Shown here: positions 43,469-53,127 of the stretch, one piece after another
Layout of the letters: each line of letters begins with the position of its first letter
How positions within the stretch are numbered: position 1 is the stretch's first letter
Assembly: GCF_003150835.1 (NCBI RefSeq)
Contig: NZ_CP029479.1
Span: 682,001-746,000 of the forward strand
Length of the DNA stretch: 64,000 nucleotides
From: Phenylobacterium parvum
GTDB lineage: Bacteria; Pseudomonadota; Alphaproteobacteria; Caulobacterales; Caulobacteraceae
Direction of reading: 5' to 3'
Position numbers and translations under genes: made by a program
The notes under the pieces: model-generated
Seen by the model: only the letters and a program-made list of their open reading frames with translations
The model's database searches: none
What the model was told of the DNA's origin: nothing

Positions 43469-44217
43469 GGCGTCGCCTCCGCGCCCTTGGCCAGGAGGGC
43501 GGAGATCGCCTCCGCCGCCTCGCTGAAGACCGGCCAGGTGCGGAAGCCCGTCGGGCGGGGCAGGGGCGCCTCGACCCGGACCTCGCCGGCGATGCGTCCG
43601 GGACCGCGGGTCAGGACCACGATCCGCTCGGCCATGTAGGCGGCCTCCTCGACATTGTGGGTGACGAAGACAATGGCCGGCCGGGTCTGGGACCAGAGGG
43701 CCAGGACATCGTCGGCCAGGGTCCGCCGGGTGATCTCGTCGAGGGCCGCAAAGGGCTCGTCCAGCATGAGGAGGCGGGGCTGGGTCACCAGGGCCCTGGC
43801 CAGGGAGGCGCGCATGGCCATACCGCCTGACAGCTGGGCGGGCCGTGAGGCGCCGGCGCCCGCAAGGCCGACCCGCTCCAGGGCCTCCAGCGCGCGGGCG
43901 CGCGCCTCGGCCTTCGGGGTCCCGGAAAGCTCAAGGGGCAGGGCGACATTGGCCGCCGCGCTCATCCAGGGCGCGAGGGTGGGGGCCTGGAAGACCACCG
44001 AGGTCTCTCCACGCCCCGGCGCGCGCCTAACCTGTCCGCGGGTCGCGGGCTCCAGGCCGGCCAGCAGCCTCAGGGCCGTTGACTTGCCACAGCCCGAGGG
44101 TCCCACGAGGGCGACGATCTCACCCTCCCCGATGCTCAGGGACACCGGGCCGAGGGCCCTTCCGCGACCGCGGTAGTCGACCTCGACGTCCTCCAGGGCG
44201 ACGGTGGCGGTGGTCAT
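43465..44217 (-). CDS. ABC transporter ATP-binding protein, SsuB/TauB-like
   Basis: A 250-residue ATPase. Walker A is GPSGCGKSTALRLL, the Q-loop is VVFQAPTLAPWMSA, the signature is QLSGGMAMRASLARAL (LSGGM variant) and Walker B LLMLDEPFAALDE, with the H-loop in FVTHNVEEA. The signature being GMAMR and the spacing are typical of nitrate/sulfonate importers. It starts immediately after the substrate-binding gene's stop. Confidence 0.93.
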   Translation of the reverse strand: MTTATVALEDVEVDYRGRGRALGPVSLSIGEGEIVALVGPSGCGKSTALRLLAGLEPATRGQVRRAPGRGETSVVFQAPTLAPWMSAAANVALPLELSGTPKAEARARALEALERVGLAGAGASRPAQLSGGMAMRASLARALVTQPRLLMLDEPFAALDEITRRTLADDVLALWSQTRPAIVFVTHNVEEAAYMAERIVVLTRGPGRIAGEVRVEAPLPRPTGFRTWPVFSEAAEAISALLAKGAEATP

Positions 44218-45225
44218 CTACTTCGGCGCCGGACCGGCGAAGCCGAGGCTGTAGGCCTTCGTGTAGTCCAGTCCCTTGGGATAGACCCCCTGGGCGATGG
44301 CCATCTCGGCAAAGGCCTTCCAGCGCGCCTCGGTCATCACGCCGACGCCCCCCGAGGCGGCGTCCCCGCCCTCGACCAGGGCGTACTGGCGCATCTTCTC
44401 CCGGGCCTGGTCCAGCACGTCCTGGGTCATTTCCGGGTTGTCCTTGAGGATCAGGGCGTCGCCGGGCTTCGGGTCGCCGTTCAGGTAGGACTTCCAGCCC
44501 GCCGCGCTGGCCTCGACGAAGGCGCGCACCCGGGCCGGGTCCTTCTCGATGGCGGACTGGGGAAACAGGATCATGGCGGCATAGGACGGATAGCCGTTGT
44601 CCGCGAGCAGGAAGACCTTGGGCTTCAGGCCGGCGGTCTTCTCGATCGTGTAGGGCTCGCTGGTCAGGTAGCCCTGCTGGGCCACTGACTTGTCCGCCAG
44701 GAAGGGCGCGGCGTTGAAGGTGTACTTGCGGATCTGGGCGTCCTCGAAGCCGTACTTCGACTTCAGCCAGACCCAGAAGGCGGAAACCGAGGCGTCCGAC
44801 AGGAGGATGGGCCGGCCCTTCAGGTCCTCGATCTTCTCGATCCCCTGATCCGGGTGGGCGATCAGGACCTGGGGGTCCTTCTGCATCATGGCGGCGACGG
44901 CGCGCACCGGCGCGCCCTGGTTGGCCAGGTTCAGGGCGATGAAGCTGTTGGAGCCCATGCCCGCCTCCACCGCGCCGGCGGCCAGCAGCTGGGGCACGTT
45001 CACGCCGGGCCCACCCTGGATGATCTGGACCTTCAGCCCGCGCTTCTCGTACTCACCGGTAGCCAGGGCCTGGTAGAAGCCGCCCTGCTCGGCCTGGGCG
45101 CGCCAGTCGGTGGCGAAGCGGACCACGCCGGCGTCCCCGCCCGAGGGCGCGGCCTCCTTCTTCGGCGAGCAGGCCCATGCCAGCGCTGCGGCGGCGAGGA
45201 TGGCGAATGTCCTGACGATCTTCAT
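44218..45225 (-). CDS. ABC transporter substrate-binding protein, NMT1/SsuA-type lipoprotein
   Basis: A 335-residue protein. The start at 45225 opens a signal with a probable lipidation Cys19 (LAWACSPKKE; the Trp at -2 is unusual). The mature domain is the NMT1/THI5-like fold: FATDWRAQAEQGGFYQALATG at the start, then a middle GGPGVNVPQLLAAGAVEAGM. The opening VRFATDWRAQAEQGGFYQA is reminiscent of thiamin-pyrimidine (ThiY-like) binders, but no thi gene is near. It is the first gene of a complete importer operon. Confidence 0.88.
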   Translation of the reverse strand: MKIVRTFAILAAAALAWACSPKKEAAPSGGDAGVVRFATDWRAQAEQGGFYQALATGEYEKRGLKVQIIQGGPGVNVPQLLAAGAVEAGMGSNSFIALNLANQGAPVRAVAAMMQKDPQVLIAHPDQGIEKIEDLKGRPILLSDASVSAFWVWLKSKYGFEDAQIRKYTFNAAPFLADKSVAQQGYLTSEPYTIEKTAGLKPKVFLLADNGYPSYAAMILFPQSAIEKDPARVRAFVEASAAGWKSYLNGDPKPGDALILKDNPEMTQDVLDQAREKMRQYALVEGGDAASGGVGVMTEARWKAFAEMAIAQGVYPKGLDYTKAYSLGFAGPAPK

Positions 45226-45258
45226 GGCGCGGCCTCCCGGAGCGGCTCTTGGGAGGCA

Positions 45259-45285
45259 AACTAGGCGCCTTTCAGGCGAAGGCAA
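45259..45285 (-). promoter_or_regulatory. Likely promoter of the ABC importer operon with spacer palindrome
   Basis: On the minus strand TTGCCT (45285-45280) and CTAGTT (45264-45259) are spaced by 15 bp. The spacer contains the inverted repeat CGCCT-TTC-AGGCG (45266-45278), a possible regulator site. The start would be about 25 bp before the gene. Confidence 0.4.
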
Positions 45286-45322
45286 CCGCTGAGGCGGCTG
45301 GCAGGGCCTGCCCCGAAACGGC

Positions 45323-45362
45323 AAGAGGGCGACGCACCGGTCGCCCGGTCCGCCGCCCTCTT
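45323..45362. other. Long imperfect hairpin
   Basis: Arms AAGAGGGCGACGCACCGG and CCGGTCCGCCGCCCTCTT pair at 16 of 18 positions around a TCGC loop. On the plus strand it is followed by TTTC. It could be a terminator, an attenuator of the importer operon or part of a small RNA. Confidence 0.6.
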
Positions 45363-45718
45363 TCAGATCCGTTGGGAGATCTGAGTCCCGAGGCGGGTCG
45401 GCTGAAGTCCTGCAGGTCGCCCCGCCGGTTCCGCCGCGCCCGGGACCGCGTTCCTGGACATCTCCCGGGGTCGCCCCCGCTCGCCGTCCTGGCCCGGCCC
45501 TCCCGCCCGGCCCCGTCCGGGTCGCCCCTTCCGTCACCGCGCGTCGCCTCTCGACAGGCCCACGCTCTCACCGGACCGCCGGGCCGGCAAGGGTCGCCGA
45601 CGGGGCGGGAGGGGACGACCCAGGGGACAGTCTGTGGGCGTCTTGTGGACAGCCTGTGAAGGCCGCCATTTTCGCAAACGGATTCAGCGCCGGGACGTTC
45701 TCCACAGGAACGCGGAGA

Positions 45719-47518
<1,800 letters not shown>

Positions 47519-47597
47519 GGCCCCCCTTAACCTCCGCGCGGCCGCGCTCCAACCCCCCGGGCTGGCGCCCCCCGGGCGGCGCGGCTAGACAGGGGCC

Positions 47598-48062
47598 ATG
47601 AGCCGGCCCTTCTGGGAGACCACCCCCCTCGACCGCATGAGCCCCGAGCAATGGGAGAGCCTCTGCGACGGCTGCGGCCTGTGCTGCCTGGTCAGGTTCG
47701 AGGATGCTGACACCGGCGAGATCATTCCCACGCGGGTGCATTGCCGACTGCTCGATGCGGGGACCTGCCGCTGCTCGGACTATGTCCACCGCAAGCGCGA
47801 GGTGCCCGACTGCATCACCCTGACGCCCGACCTGATCCCGCGCCTCGGCTGGATGCCGAAGTCCTGCGCCTACCGGCGGATCCATGAGGGCCGGGGGCTT
47901 GCCGACTGGCATCCCCTGGTCAGCGGCGACCCGGAAAGCGTCCATCGGGCGGGAGTCTCGGTGCGCGGCCAGACGATCAGCGAGGCCGAGCTGGAGCACG
48001 AGGACGACATGGTGGACCACGCCGCACCCGACCTCCTGGACGAACGCGGCCTGGAGGACTGA
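47598..48062 (+). CDS. YcgN family cysteine cluster protein (UPF0260)
   Basis: A 154-residue cytoplasmic protein. SLCDGCGLCCLVRFED, TRVHCRLLDAGTCRCSDYVHR and VPDCITL with SCAYRR give an eight-Cys or so cluster typical of the YkgJ/YcgN family, thought to bind Zn or Fe-S. The family function is unknown. It is divergent from the ABC-F gene across a 79-bp gap. Confidence 0.9.
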   Translation: MSRPFWETTPLDRMSPEQWESLCDGCGLCCLVRFEDADTGEIIPTRVHCRLLDAGTCRCSDYVHRKREVPDCITLTPDLIPRLGWMPKSCAYRRIHEGRGLADWHPLVSGDPESVHRAGVSVRGQTISEAELEHEDDMVDHAAPDLLDERGLED

Positions 48063-48105
48063 GGCCCGTCGCCCCCACCGAGTGACATTTCCGCAACACT
48101 TGCCC

Positions 48106-48133
48106 TTGCAAGCCCGACGGCGGACCCTAATTC
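48106..48133 (+). promoter_or_regulatory. Likely promoter of the J-domain gene
   Basis: TTGCAA (48106-48111) and TAATTC (48128-48133) are spaced by 16 bp, about 35 bp before the GTG start. The -35 is inside the inverted repeat CTTGC-CCTT-GCAAG (48099-48112). The CTTG core also faintly resembles a heat-shock -35, but no CCCCAT -10 follows. Confidence 0.5.
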
Positions 48134-48168
48134 TAGAGCGAGTTCGTTTTCCCTGCTGAGGTGACCCC

Positions 48169-49077
48169 GTGGCGCGAGATCCCTACCAGGTGCTCGGCGT
48201 TCCCCGCGGCGCCGGGGCCGACGATATTCGGAAGGCCTTCCGAAAGCTCGCCAAGAAGCACCATCCCGACGCCAATCCCGGCGATTCCGCCGCGGAGGAG
48301 CGCTTCAAGCAGGTCAGCGCCGCCTTCGACATCCTCGGCGACGCCGAGAAGCGCCGGAAGTTCGACGCCGGCGAGATCGATGCCGACGGGCGCGAGACCT
48401 TCCGCGGCTTCGGCGGGGGCCCGGGGCAGGGGGGTCCTTCCGGCGGCTTCGAGGGCGCGGACTTCAGCGATATCTTCGGCGAAATGTTCGGTCGCCGGGC
48501 GGGACGGGGCGGCCCGCGCGGTGGCGCCGGGCCCGGTCCGGGCGCAGGCTTCTCGGCCAAGGGCCCCGACGTGCGCGCGCGCCTGGAGATCGATCTCGAG
48601 GAAGCCATTCTGGGGGGCAAGAAGCGCATTTCCTTCCAGGACGGCCGCACCCTGGACGTGACCATTCCCGCCGGCGCCGCCGACGGCCAGACCCTGCGCC
48701 TGCGGGGCCATGGCGAGCCGGGGCGCGGCGGCAAGGGCGACGCCCTGATCGAACTCGCCATCAAGCCCCATGCGGTCTTCCGCCGGGAGGGAGAGCAGTT
48801 GGTCATGGACCTGCCGGTCTCCGTGCCCGACGCTGTCCTCGGCGGCCGGGTCCAGGCGCCGACCCCGGACGGGCCTGTCACCCTGACCGTGCCCAGGGGC
48901 GCGAACTCCGGCCAGTCCCTGAGGCTGAAGGGCAAGGGGCTTTCCGATGCGCGCGGCGTGCGGGGCGACCTGATCGCCCGGATCCAGGTCATGCTGCCCG
49001 AAGGTCCGGACGCCAAGCTCGAGGCCTTCGCCGCGCGCTGGCGCGAAGAGCGGCCCTATGCACCCCGCCGCCGCTGA
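48169..49077 (+). CDS. DnaJ C-terminal domain protein (CbpA-like, no zinc finger)
   Basis: A 302-residue class B J-domain protein. A GTG at 48169 begins MARDPYQVLGVPRGAGADDI; the HPD motif is in KKHHPDANPGD. A Gly/Phe-rich linker (about residues 75-125) and two beta-barrel substrate domains follow, without the CxxCxGxG repeats of DnaJ. It should stimulate DnaK ATPase. Its position beside a PepSY/PhoPQ-like locus is incidental as far as the sequence shows. Confidence 0.92.
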   Translation: MARDPYQVLGVPRGAGADDIRKAFRKLAKKHHPDANPGDSAAEERFKQVSAAFDILGDAEKRRKFDAGEIDADGRETFRGFGGGPGQGGPSGGFEGADFSDIFGEMFGRRAGRGGPRGGAGPGPGAGFSAKGPDVRARLEIDLEEAILGGKKRISFQDGRTLDVTIPAGAADGQTLRLRGHGEPGRGGKGDALIELAIKPHAVFRREGEQLVMDLPVSVPDAVLGGRVQAPTPDGPVTLTVPRGANSGQSLRLKGKGLSDARGVRGDLIARIQVMLPEGPDAKLEAFAARWREERPYAPRRR

Positions 49078-49122
49078 AGGCGGTTCAGCCCGCGTTCAGG
49101 CGAGCCGGCCCAGCGTGGCGGC

Positions 49123-49449
49123 ATGAGCGCAAGGCGACGCGGAATCCTGATGCTGCTGGCCGGCGTGCTGGCGGCCGCCCCCCTGCCGCTGGCCGCCCAG
49201 CAGGGCGCCCGGCGGAGCGAGCAGGACCAGGCCCGGGACGCCGTCCGCGATGGGCGGCTGACGCCCCTGTCCCAGGTCCTCTCGGCCCTGTCCGCCCGGA
49301 CCCCCGGCGAGCACCTGGACACCCGGTTCAGCGAGACCACCGACGGCCGCCCCGTCTACCTTGTCACCTGGAGGACCCCGGACAACCGGGTGGTCATTTT
49401 CGTCGTCGACGCCCGCACCGGCCGGGTCCTCGAGCAGAGGGGGGACTGA
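49123..49449 (+). CDS. PepSY domain-containing exported protein
   Basis: A 108-residue protein with a signal peptide ending AAQQG (about residue 26). The mature part contains DAVRDGRLTPLSQVLSALSART and a WRTPDNRVVIFVVDARTGRVLE strand pair that fits the PepSY module. Such small periplasmic proteins can bind and inhibit a sensor kinase or protease. It lies 3 bp upstream of a response regulator gene, so it probably tunes that system. The rhizobial FeuN-FeuP-FeuQ set offers a parallel from memory. Confidence 0.82.
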   Translation: MSARRRGILMLLAGVLAAAPLPLAAQQGARRSEQDQARDAVRDGRLTPLSQVLSALSARTPGEHLDTRFSETTDGRPVYLVTWRTPDNRVVIFVVDARTGRVLEQRGD

Positions 49450-49452
49450 CCC

Positions 49453-50124
49453 ATGCGCCTCCTCCTTGCCGAGGATGACCCCGACCTGGCGCACAGCCTG
49501 CGCCTGTCCCTGGCGGACGCCGGCTACGCCGTCGACCTGGCCCGCGACGGCGAGGAAGCCGCCTTCCTCGGCGAGACCGAGCCCTACGACGTGGTGGTGC
49601 TGGACCTCGGCCTGCCGGTCCTCGATGGGGTGAGCGTCCTGCGCCGCTGGCGCGCCTCGGGCATGACGGCGCCGGTGCTGATTCTCACCGCCCGGGACGG
49701 CTGGGCCGAAAAGGTGGCCGGCTTCGACGCCGGCGGCGACGACTACCTGACCAAGCCCTTCAACATGCCCGAGCTCCTGGCCCGGCTCCGGGCCCTCCTG
49801 CGCCGGGCGGCGGGCCGGGCCAGCGCCAGCCTGGCCAGCGGCGACCTCGTCCTGGACCCCGGCGCGGCCCTCGTCACCCTGGCCGGCCAGCCCGTGCGCC
49901 TGACCTCCCTCGAGTATCGCCTGCTGCACTACCTGATGATGCACGCCGGGCGGGTGGTCAGCCGGACCGACCTGGTGGAGCACCTCTACGATCAGGATTT
50001 CGACCGGGACTCCAACACCATGGAGGTCATCATCGCCCGGCTCCGCAAGAAGATCGGGGCCGACAGGATCCTCACCCAGAGGGGCCTTGGCTACCGGCTC
50101 GCGGACCCGGCCGGGGCCGGTTGA
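49453..50124 (+). CDS. OmpR-family response regulator, PhoP-like
   Basis: A 223-residue regulator. Receiver residues are LLAEDDPDL (acid pocket), VVVLDLGLP (phospho-acceptor Asp) and LTKPF (Lys). The C-terminal winged helix includes LEYRLLHYLMMHAGRVVS and TMEVIIARLRKKIGADRI. The DLGLP motif and spacing are typical of the PhoP/QseB subgroup. It lies between the PepSY gene (3 bp) and its kinase (3 bp). Confidence 0.93.
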   Translation: MRLLLAEDDPDLAHSLRLSLADAGYAVDLARDGEEAAFLGETEPYDVVVLDLGLPVLDGVSVLRRWRASGMTAPVLILTARDGWAEKVAGFDAGGDDYLTKPFNMPELLARLRALLRRAAGRASASLASGDLVLDPGAALVTLAGQPVRLTSLEYRLLHYLMMHAGRVVSRTDLVEHLYDQDFDRDSNTMEVIIARLRKKIGADRILTQRGLGYRLADPAGAG

Positions 50125-50127
50125 GGC

Positions 50128-51531
50128 ATGGACCCAGCGCCCGCCATTTCCTCCCGTGCGCCCTCCCTCGTTCGGCGCCTTGTCCTCCTGGCCTCCGTCT
50201 GGTCGCTGGCGGTCCTCATCGCCTCGGCGGTTTTGCTGGGCCTGCTCTTCGAACAGGCGGCCCTGAGGCGTTTCGACCAGGGCCTCGCCGACCTCACCGA
50301 CAGCCTGGCCGCCGCCGCCCAGCCCGAGGCGGGCGGAGGTCTCGTCGTGCGGGACCTCGGGGACCTGAGGACCGTCCGCGCCTATTCCGGCCGCTACTGG
50401 CAGGTGTCGCGGGTAACGCCCGGCGGCGCCCCCGCCGTGCTCGCCCGGTCCCGGTCCCTCTGGGACACCGAACTCGGGCTTCCGCCTGACCTCGCCGGGC
50501 GCCTGGAGGCCCGGCCCTCCGGCGCCGTCAGCTTCGCCGCCCCGGGTCCCGAAGGCCAGAAGCTGAGGGTGCGGGCCACGCGACTGGTCCTGCCCGGCGA
50601 CGTCGGGCCGGTGATCGTCCTGGCCGCAGAGGACCGCCGACCGGTGGACGCCGACGTCCGCGGCTTCTTTGTCGCCACGGCGGCGGTCTTCGGCCTGCTG
50701 GCCCTCGGGCTCATTGCCGCGGTGGTGATCCAGGTGCGCCTGGGCCTCCGGCCGCTCTTCGCCCTGAGTCAGGAGCTCGGCGACCTGAGGGTGGGCCGGG
50801 CCGAGGGGCTGAAGGGCGGCTATCCCCGGGAACTCACCCCCCTGGCGGACCAGTTGACCGCCCTGATGCGCCACAACCGGGACACCCTCGAACGCCAGCG
50901 GGCGCACGTAGGCAACCTGGCCCACGCGCTGAAGACGCCCCTGGCCGTGCTGTCCTCCGCCGCCGCGCGCGAGCCGGGGCCCCTCTCGGGCCTGGTGGTC
51001 CAGCAGGCCGGCGCCATGCAGCGACAGGTGGACCATCACCTCCGACGGGCCCGGGCGGCCGCCTCCGCCGGCGGACCGGGAGCCGGCCTTGCGACCCCCG
51101 TCGCCGAGGTGCTGGACGACCTCGTCCGCACCCTGTCCCGCCTGCACCAGGACGCCGGTGTCCGGATCGACTGGGACGCCCCCGACGACCTCGTCTTCCT
51201 CGGCGAGCAGCAGGATCTGATGGAGATCGCCGGCAACCTCCTGGAGAATGCCTGCAAGTGGGGCGGGGGCCGGGTTTCCGTCCGGGCGGCCGCGGAGGGC
51301 GGCGAACGGCTTGTGCTGGAGATCGACGACGCGGGCCCGGGCCTGACCCCGGACCAGCGCCGCGACGCCCTGGCCCGGGGCGCCCGGCTGGATGAGTCCG
51401 CGCCGGGATCAGGGCTCGGCCTGAGCATCGTCAACGACCTGGCCCGGGCCTACGGTGGCGACCTCGACCTTGGAGCCTCCCCGTTGGGCGGGCTCAGGAC
51501 CCGGGTGCGCCTGCCGCGCGCCGCCGATTGA
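50128..51531 (+). CDS. Sensor histidine kinase, PhoQ-like
   Basis: A 467-residue membrane kinase: TM1 (LVLLASVWSLAVLIASAVLL), a periplasmic domain of about 145 residues, TM2 (VFGLLALGLIAAVVIQVRL), then the H-box VGNLAHALKTPLAVLSSA. The AHALKTPL form is the PhoQ-type variant. N-box NLLENACKWG, G1 EIDDAGPGLTP and G2 GSGLGLSIVND complete the ATPase domain. It probably senses an envelope cue filtered by the PepSY protein. ccmI starts 40 bp downstream. Confidence 0.92.
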   Translation: MDPAPAISSRAPSLVRRLVLLASVWSLAVLIASAVLLGLLFEQAALRRFDQGLADLTDSLAAAAQPEAGGGLVVRDLGDLRTVRAYSGRYWQVSRVTPGGAPAVLARSRSLWDTELGLPPDLAGRLEARPSGAVSFAAPGPEGQKLRVRATRLVLPGDVGPVIVLAAEDRRPVDADVRGFFVATAAVFGLLALGLIAAVVIQVRLGLRPLFALSQELGDLRVGRAEGLKGGYPRELTPLADQLTALMRHNRDTLERQRAHVGNLAHALKTPLAVLSSAAAREPGPLSGLVVQQAGAMQRQVDHHLRRARAAASAGGPGAGLATPVAEVLDDLVRTLSRLHQDAGVRIDWDAPDDLVFLGEQQDLMEIAGNLLENACKWGGGRVSVRAAAEGGERLVLEIDDAGPGLTPDQRRDALARGARLDESAPGSGLGLSIVNDLARAYGGDLDLGASPLGGLRTRVRLPRAAD

Positions 51532-51571
51532 AGGGCGGGGACCCCTCGCGCCGGCGGTCCAAAACGTCTAC

Positions 51572-52654
51572 ATGGCGGCCATGGTCGTTTTCTGGATGGC
51601 GGCGGGGCTGCTTGCGGTCGCCGCCGCGGCAGTCATCCTGCTCCGGGCCGCCCGGGCTGCGCCCGAGCCGGGCGCCGAGGACCCGACTCTGGACGTCTAC
51701 CGGCGTCAGCTCTCTGAAATCGACGACCTTGCCGAGCGGGGCCTCATGGAGCCCGCCGAGCGCGAGGCCGCCCGGGCGGAGGCCGGCCGCCGGCTGCTGG
51801 GCGCCGCCGAGGCCTCGGCCTCGGGCTGGGTCGCGCCGGTCGCCCAGCGGCCGTGGATCCTTGCCGCGGCCGGGGTTGTCGGCCTGGCGGCCCTCGGCGG
51901 CTATCTTGTCCTGGGTCAGCCGGGCGCCGCCGACCAGCCACTGGAGAGGCGGATCGAAGCCTGGCGTTCGGGACGGCTGACCGACCTGACCCCACCGCAG
52001 CTGGCGGCTGTCCTGCGGGAAGCCCTGAAGGTGCGCCCCGAGGTCGAGGGTTTCCGCTTCCTGGCCCTCGCCGAGGCGCAGTCCGACAATCCCGCCGCCG
52101 CGGCCCGCGCCCTTCGCCGGGCCGTGGCCCTGGCGCCCGAGCGGGCCGACCTCTGGGAGATGCTGGGTCTCAGCCTGCTCAGCCAGTCCGGCGGCGAGGT
52201 CACGCCGGACGCCCGCGACGCCCTCGCCCAGGCGGTCCGCTTGAACCCCGAGGCGTTGGCCGCCCGTTTCCACCTGGCGCGCGGCCGCGCTGCGTCGGGG
52301 GACCGCGAAGGTGGGGTGAATGACTTGAGGGCCCTGGCCAGGTCCCTCCCGGCCGGCGATCCCCGGCTCGCCGATATCGACACCGCCATCCGGGAGGCGA
52401 CGCAGGCCCCCCCGGCCGCGGCCGCCGGCCCCGCCTCGGGAATGATCAACCAGATGGTCGCCGGCCTCGCCGAACGCCTGAAGGCCAACCCCGACGACCC
52501 TGAGGGCTGGGTCCGCCTGGTCCGCTCCTACGCCGTGCTGGGCGATGGCCCGAGGCGCGACGCCGCCCTGGAGCAGGCCCGTCGCCGGTACGGCGCCCGG
52601 CCCGAGATCCTCGAGCAACTTGAGAAGGCCGCCGCGACGGAGCCCATGAAATGA
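51572..52654 (+). CDS. ccmI: c-type cytochrome biogenesis protein CcmI (CycH)
   Basis: A 360-residue protein starting at an ATG at 51572, or at 51581; neither has a clear ribosome site. TM1 is WMAAGLLAVAAAAVILL, followed by a cytoplasmic loop (VYRRQLSEIDDLAERGLM, the CcmI leucine-zipper-like motif), TM2 (AAAGVVGLAALGGYLVLG) and periplasmic TPR repeats (residues about 145-350). It holds apocytochrome c for haem ligation. Overlaps ccmE by 4 bp. Confidence 0.9.
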   Translation: MAAMVVFWMAAGLLAVAAAAVILLRAARAAPEPGAEDPTLDVYRRQLSEIDDLAERGLMEPAEREAARAEAGRRLLGAAEASASGWVAPVAQRPWILAAAGVVGLAALGGYLVLGQPGAADQPLERRIEAWRSGRLTDLTPPQLAAVLREALKVRPEVEGFRFLALAEAQSDNPAAAARALRRAVALAPERADLWEMLGLSLLSQSGGEVTPDARDALAQAVRLNPEALAARFHLARGRAASGDREGGVNDLRALARSLPAGDPRLADIDTAIREATQAPPAAAAGPASGMINQMVAGLAERLKANPDDPEGWVRLVRSYAVLGDGPRRDAALEQARRRYGARPEILEQLEKAAATEPMK

Positions 52655-53127
52655 CCGGCTGGTTGCCCCGCTCCCCCCGCGCCCGCCGGCGGCTGACCCT
52701 CTTGGCGGTGATCGCGCCGGTCCTCGCCCTCGCCGCGGGCCTGACCCTGTGGGGCCTTGGGGACTCGGTCTCCTACTTCTACACCCCGGCCCAGGCGGAC
52801 GCGGCCCGCCCTCCGGCCGGCCGGTCGGTCCAGCTGGGCGGCCTGGTCGTCGACGGCAGCGTCGTGCGGCATTCGGACGGCCGGGTGGAGTTCAGCATCC
52901 GGGACAACGTCGCCGTCGACCGGATTCACTACCGGGGCGACCTGCCCGACCTCTTCCGCGAGGGCCAGGGGATCGTGGCCACCGGCGCCTTCCGGTCGGA
53001 CGGGGTCTTCGAGGCGCGGCAGGTCCTGGCCAAGCACGACGAGACCTACATGCCCAAGCAGGTTGCCGACTCGCTCAAGGCCCAGGGCGAATGGCGCGGC
53101 GAGGGTGTTGCGAGGACCGCCCCATGA
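52651..53127 (+). CDS. ccmE: Haem chaperone CcmE (CycJ)
   Basis: A 158-residue membrane-anchored periplasmic protein. After TM LTLLAVIAPVLALAAGLTLW comes the OB-fold, and the haem-binding motif is LAKHDETYMPKQV, with the His that binds haem covalently. It carries haem from CcmABCD to the CcmF/H ligase. Overlaps ccmF by 4 bp (ATGA). Confidence 0.95.
   Translation: MTGWLPRSPRARRRLTLLAVIAPVLALAAGLTLWGLGDSVSYFYTPAQADAARPPAGRSVQLGGLVVDGSVVRHSDGRVEFSIRDNVAVDRIHYRGDLPDLFREGQGIVATGAFRSDGVFEARQVLAKHDETYMPKQVADSLKAQGEWRGEGVARTAP

Larger units (their letters stand above)
45226..45718. other. 493-bp intergenic region with hairpins and a probable promoter
   Basis: No convincing gene is present; open frames here have extreme Arg/Pro composition. 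It holds a promoter-like pair near the substrate-binding gene, a 40-base hairpin at 45323-45362, an inverted repeat CAGATC/GATCTG at 45364-45383, a C-rich stretch from about 45420 to 45600 and two DnaA-box-like words near the ABC-F end. An unannotated small RNA or structured leader is possible. Confidence 0.55.

Noticed and set aside
45226-45420. TPP riboswitch before the NMT1-type importer
   Set aside because: Looked for CTGAGA and the ACCTGAnCnGG region on the minus strand; neither is present.
45249-45659. A 136-codon plus-strand frame in the large gap
   Set aside because: Arg/Pro-rich composition, no ribosome site, and part of it reads the same on both strands because of the hairpin.
45644-45706. 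DnaA-box-like words (TGTGGACAG and TTCTCCACA)
   Set aside because: Only two imperfect matches, no AT-rich unwinding element and no dnaA/dnaN/hemE neighbours, so not called an origin.
49096-51147. A 683-codon open frame antisense to the PepSY/regulator/kinase genes
   Set aside because: It crosses three recognisable genes and has low-complexity Gly/Pro/Arg composition.
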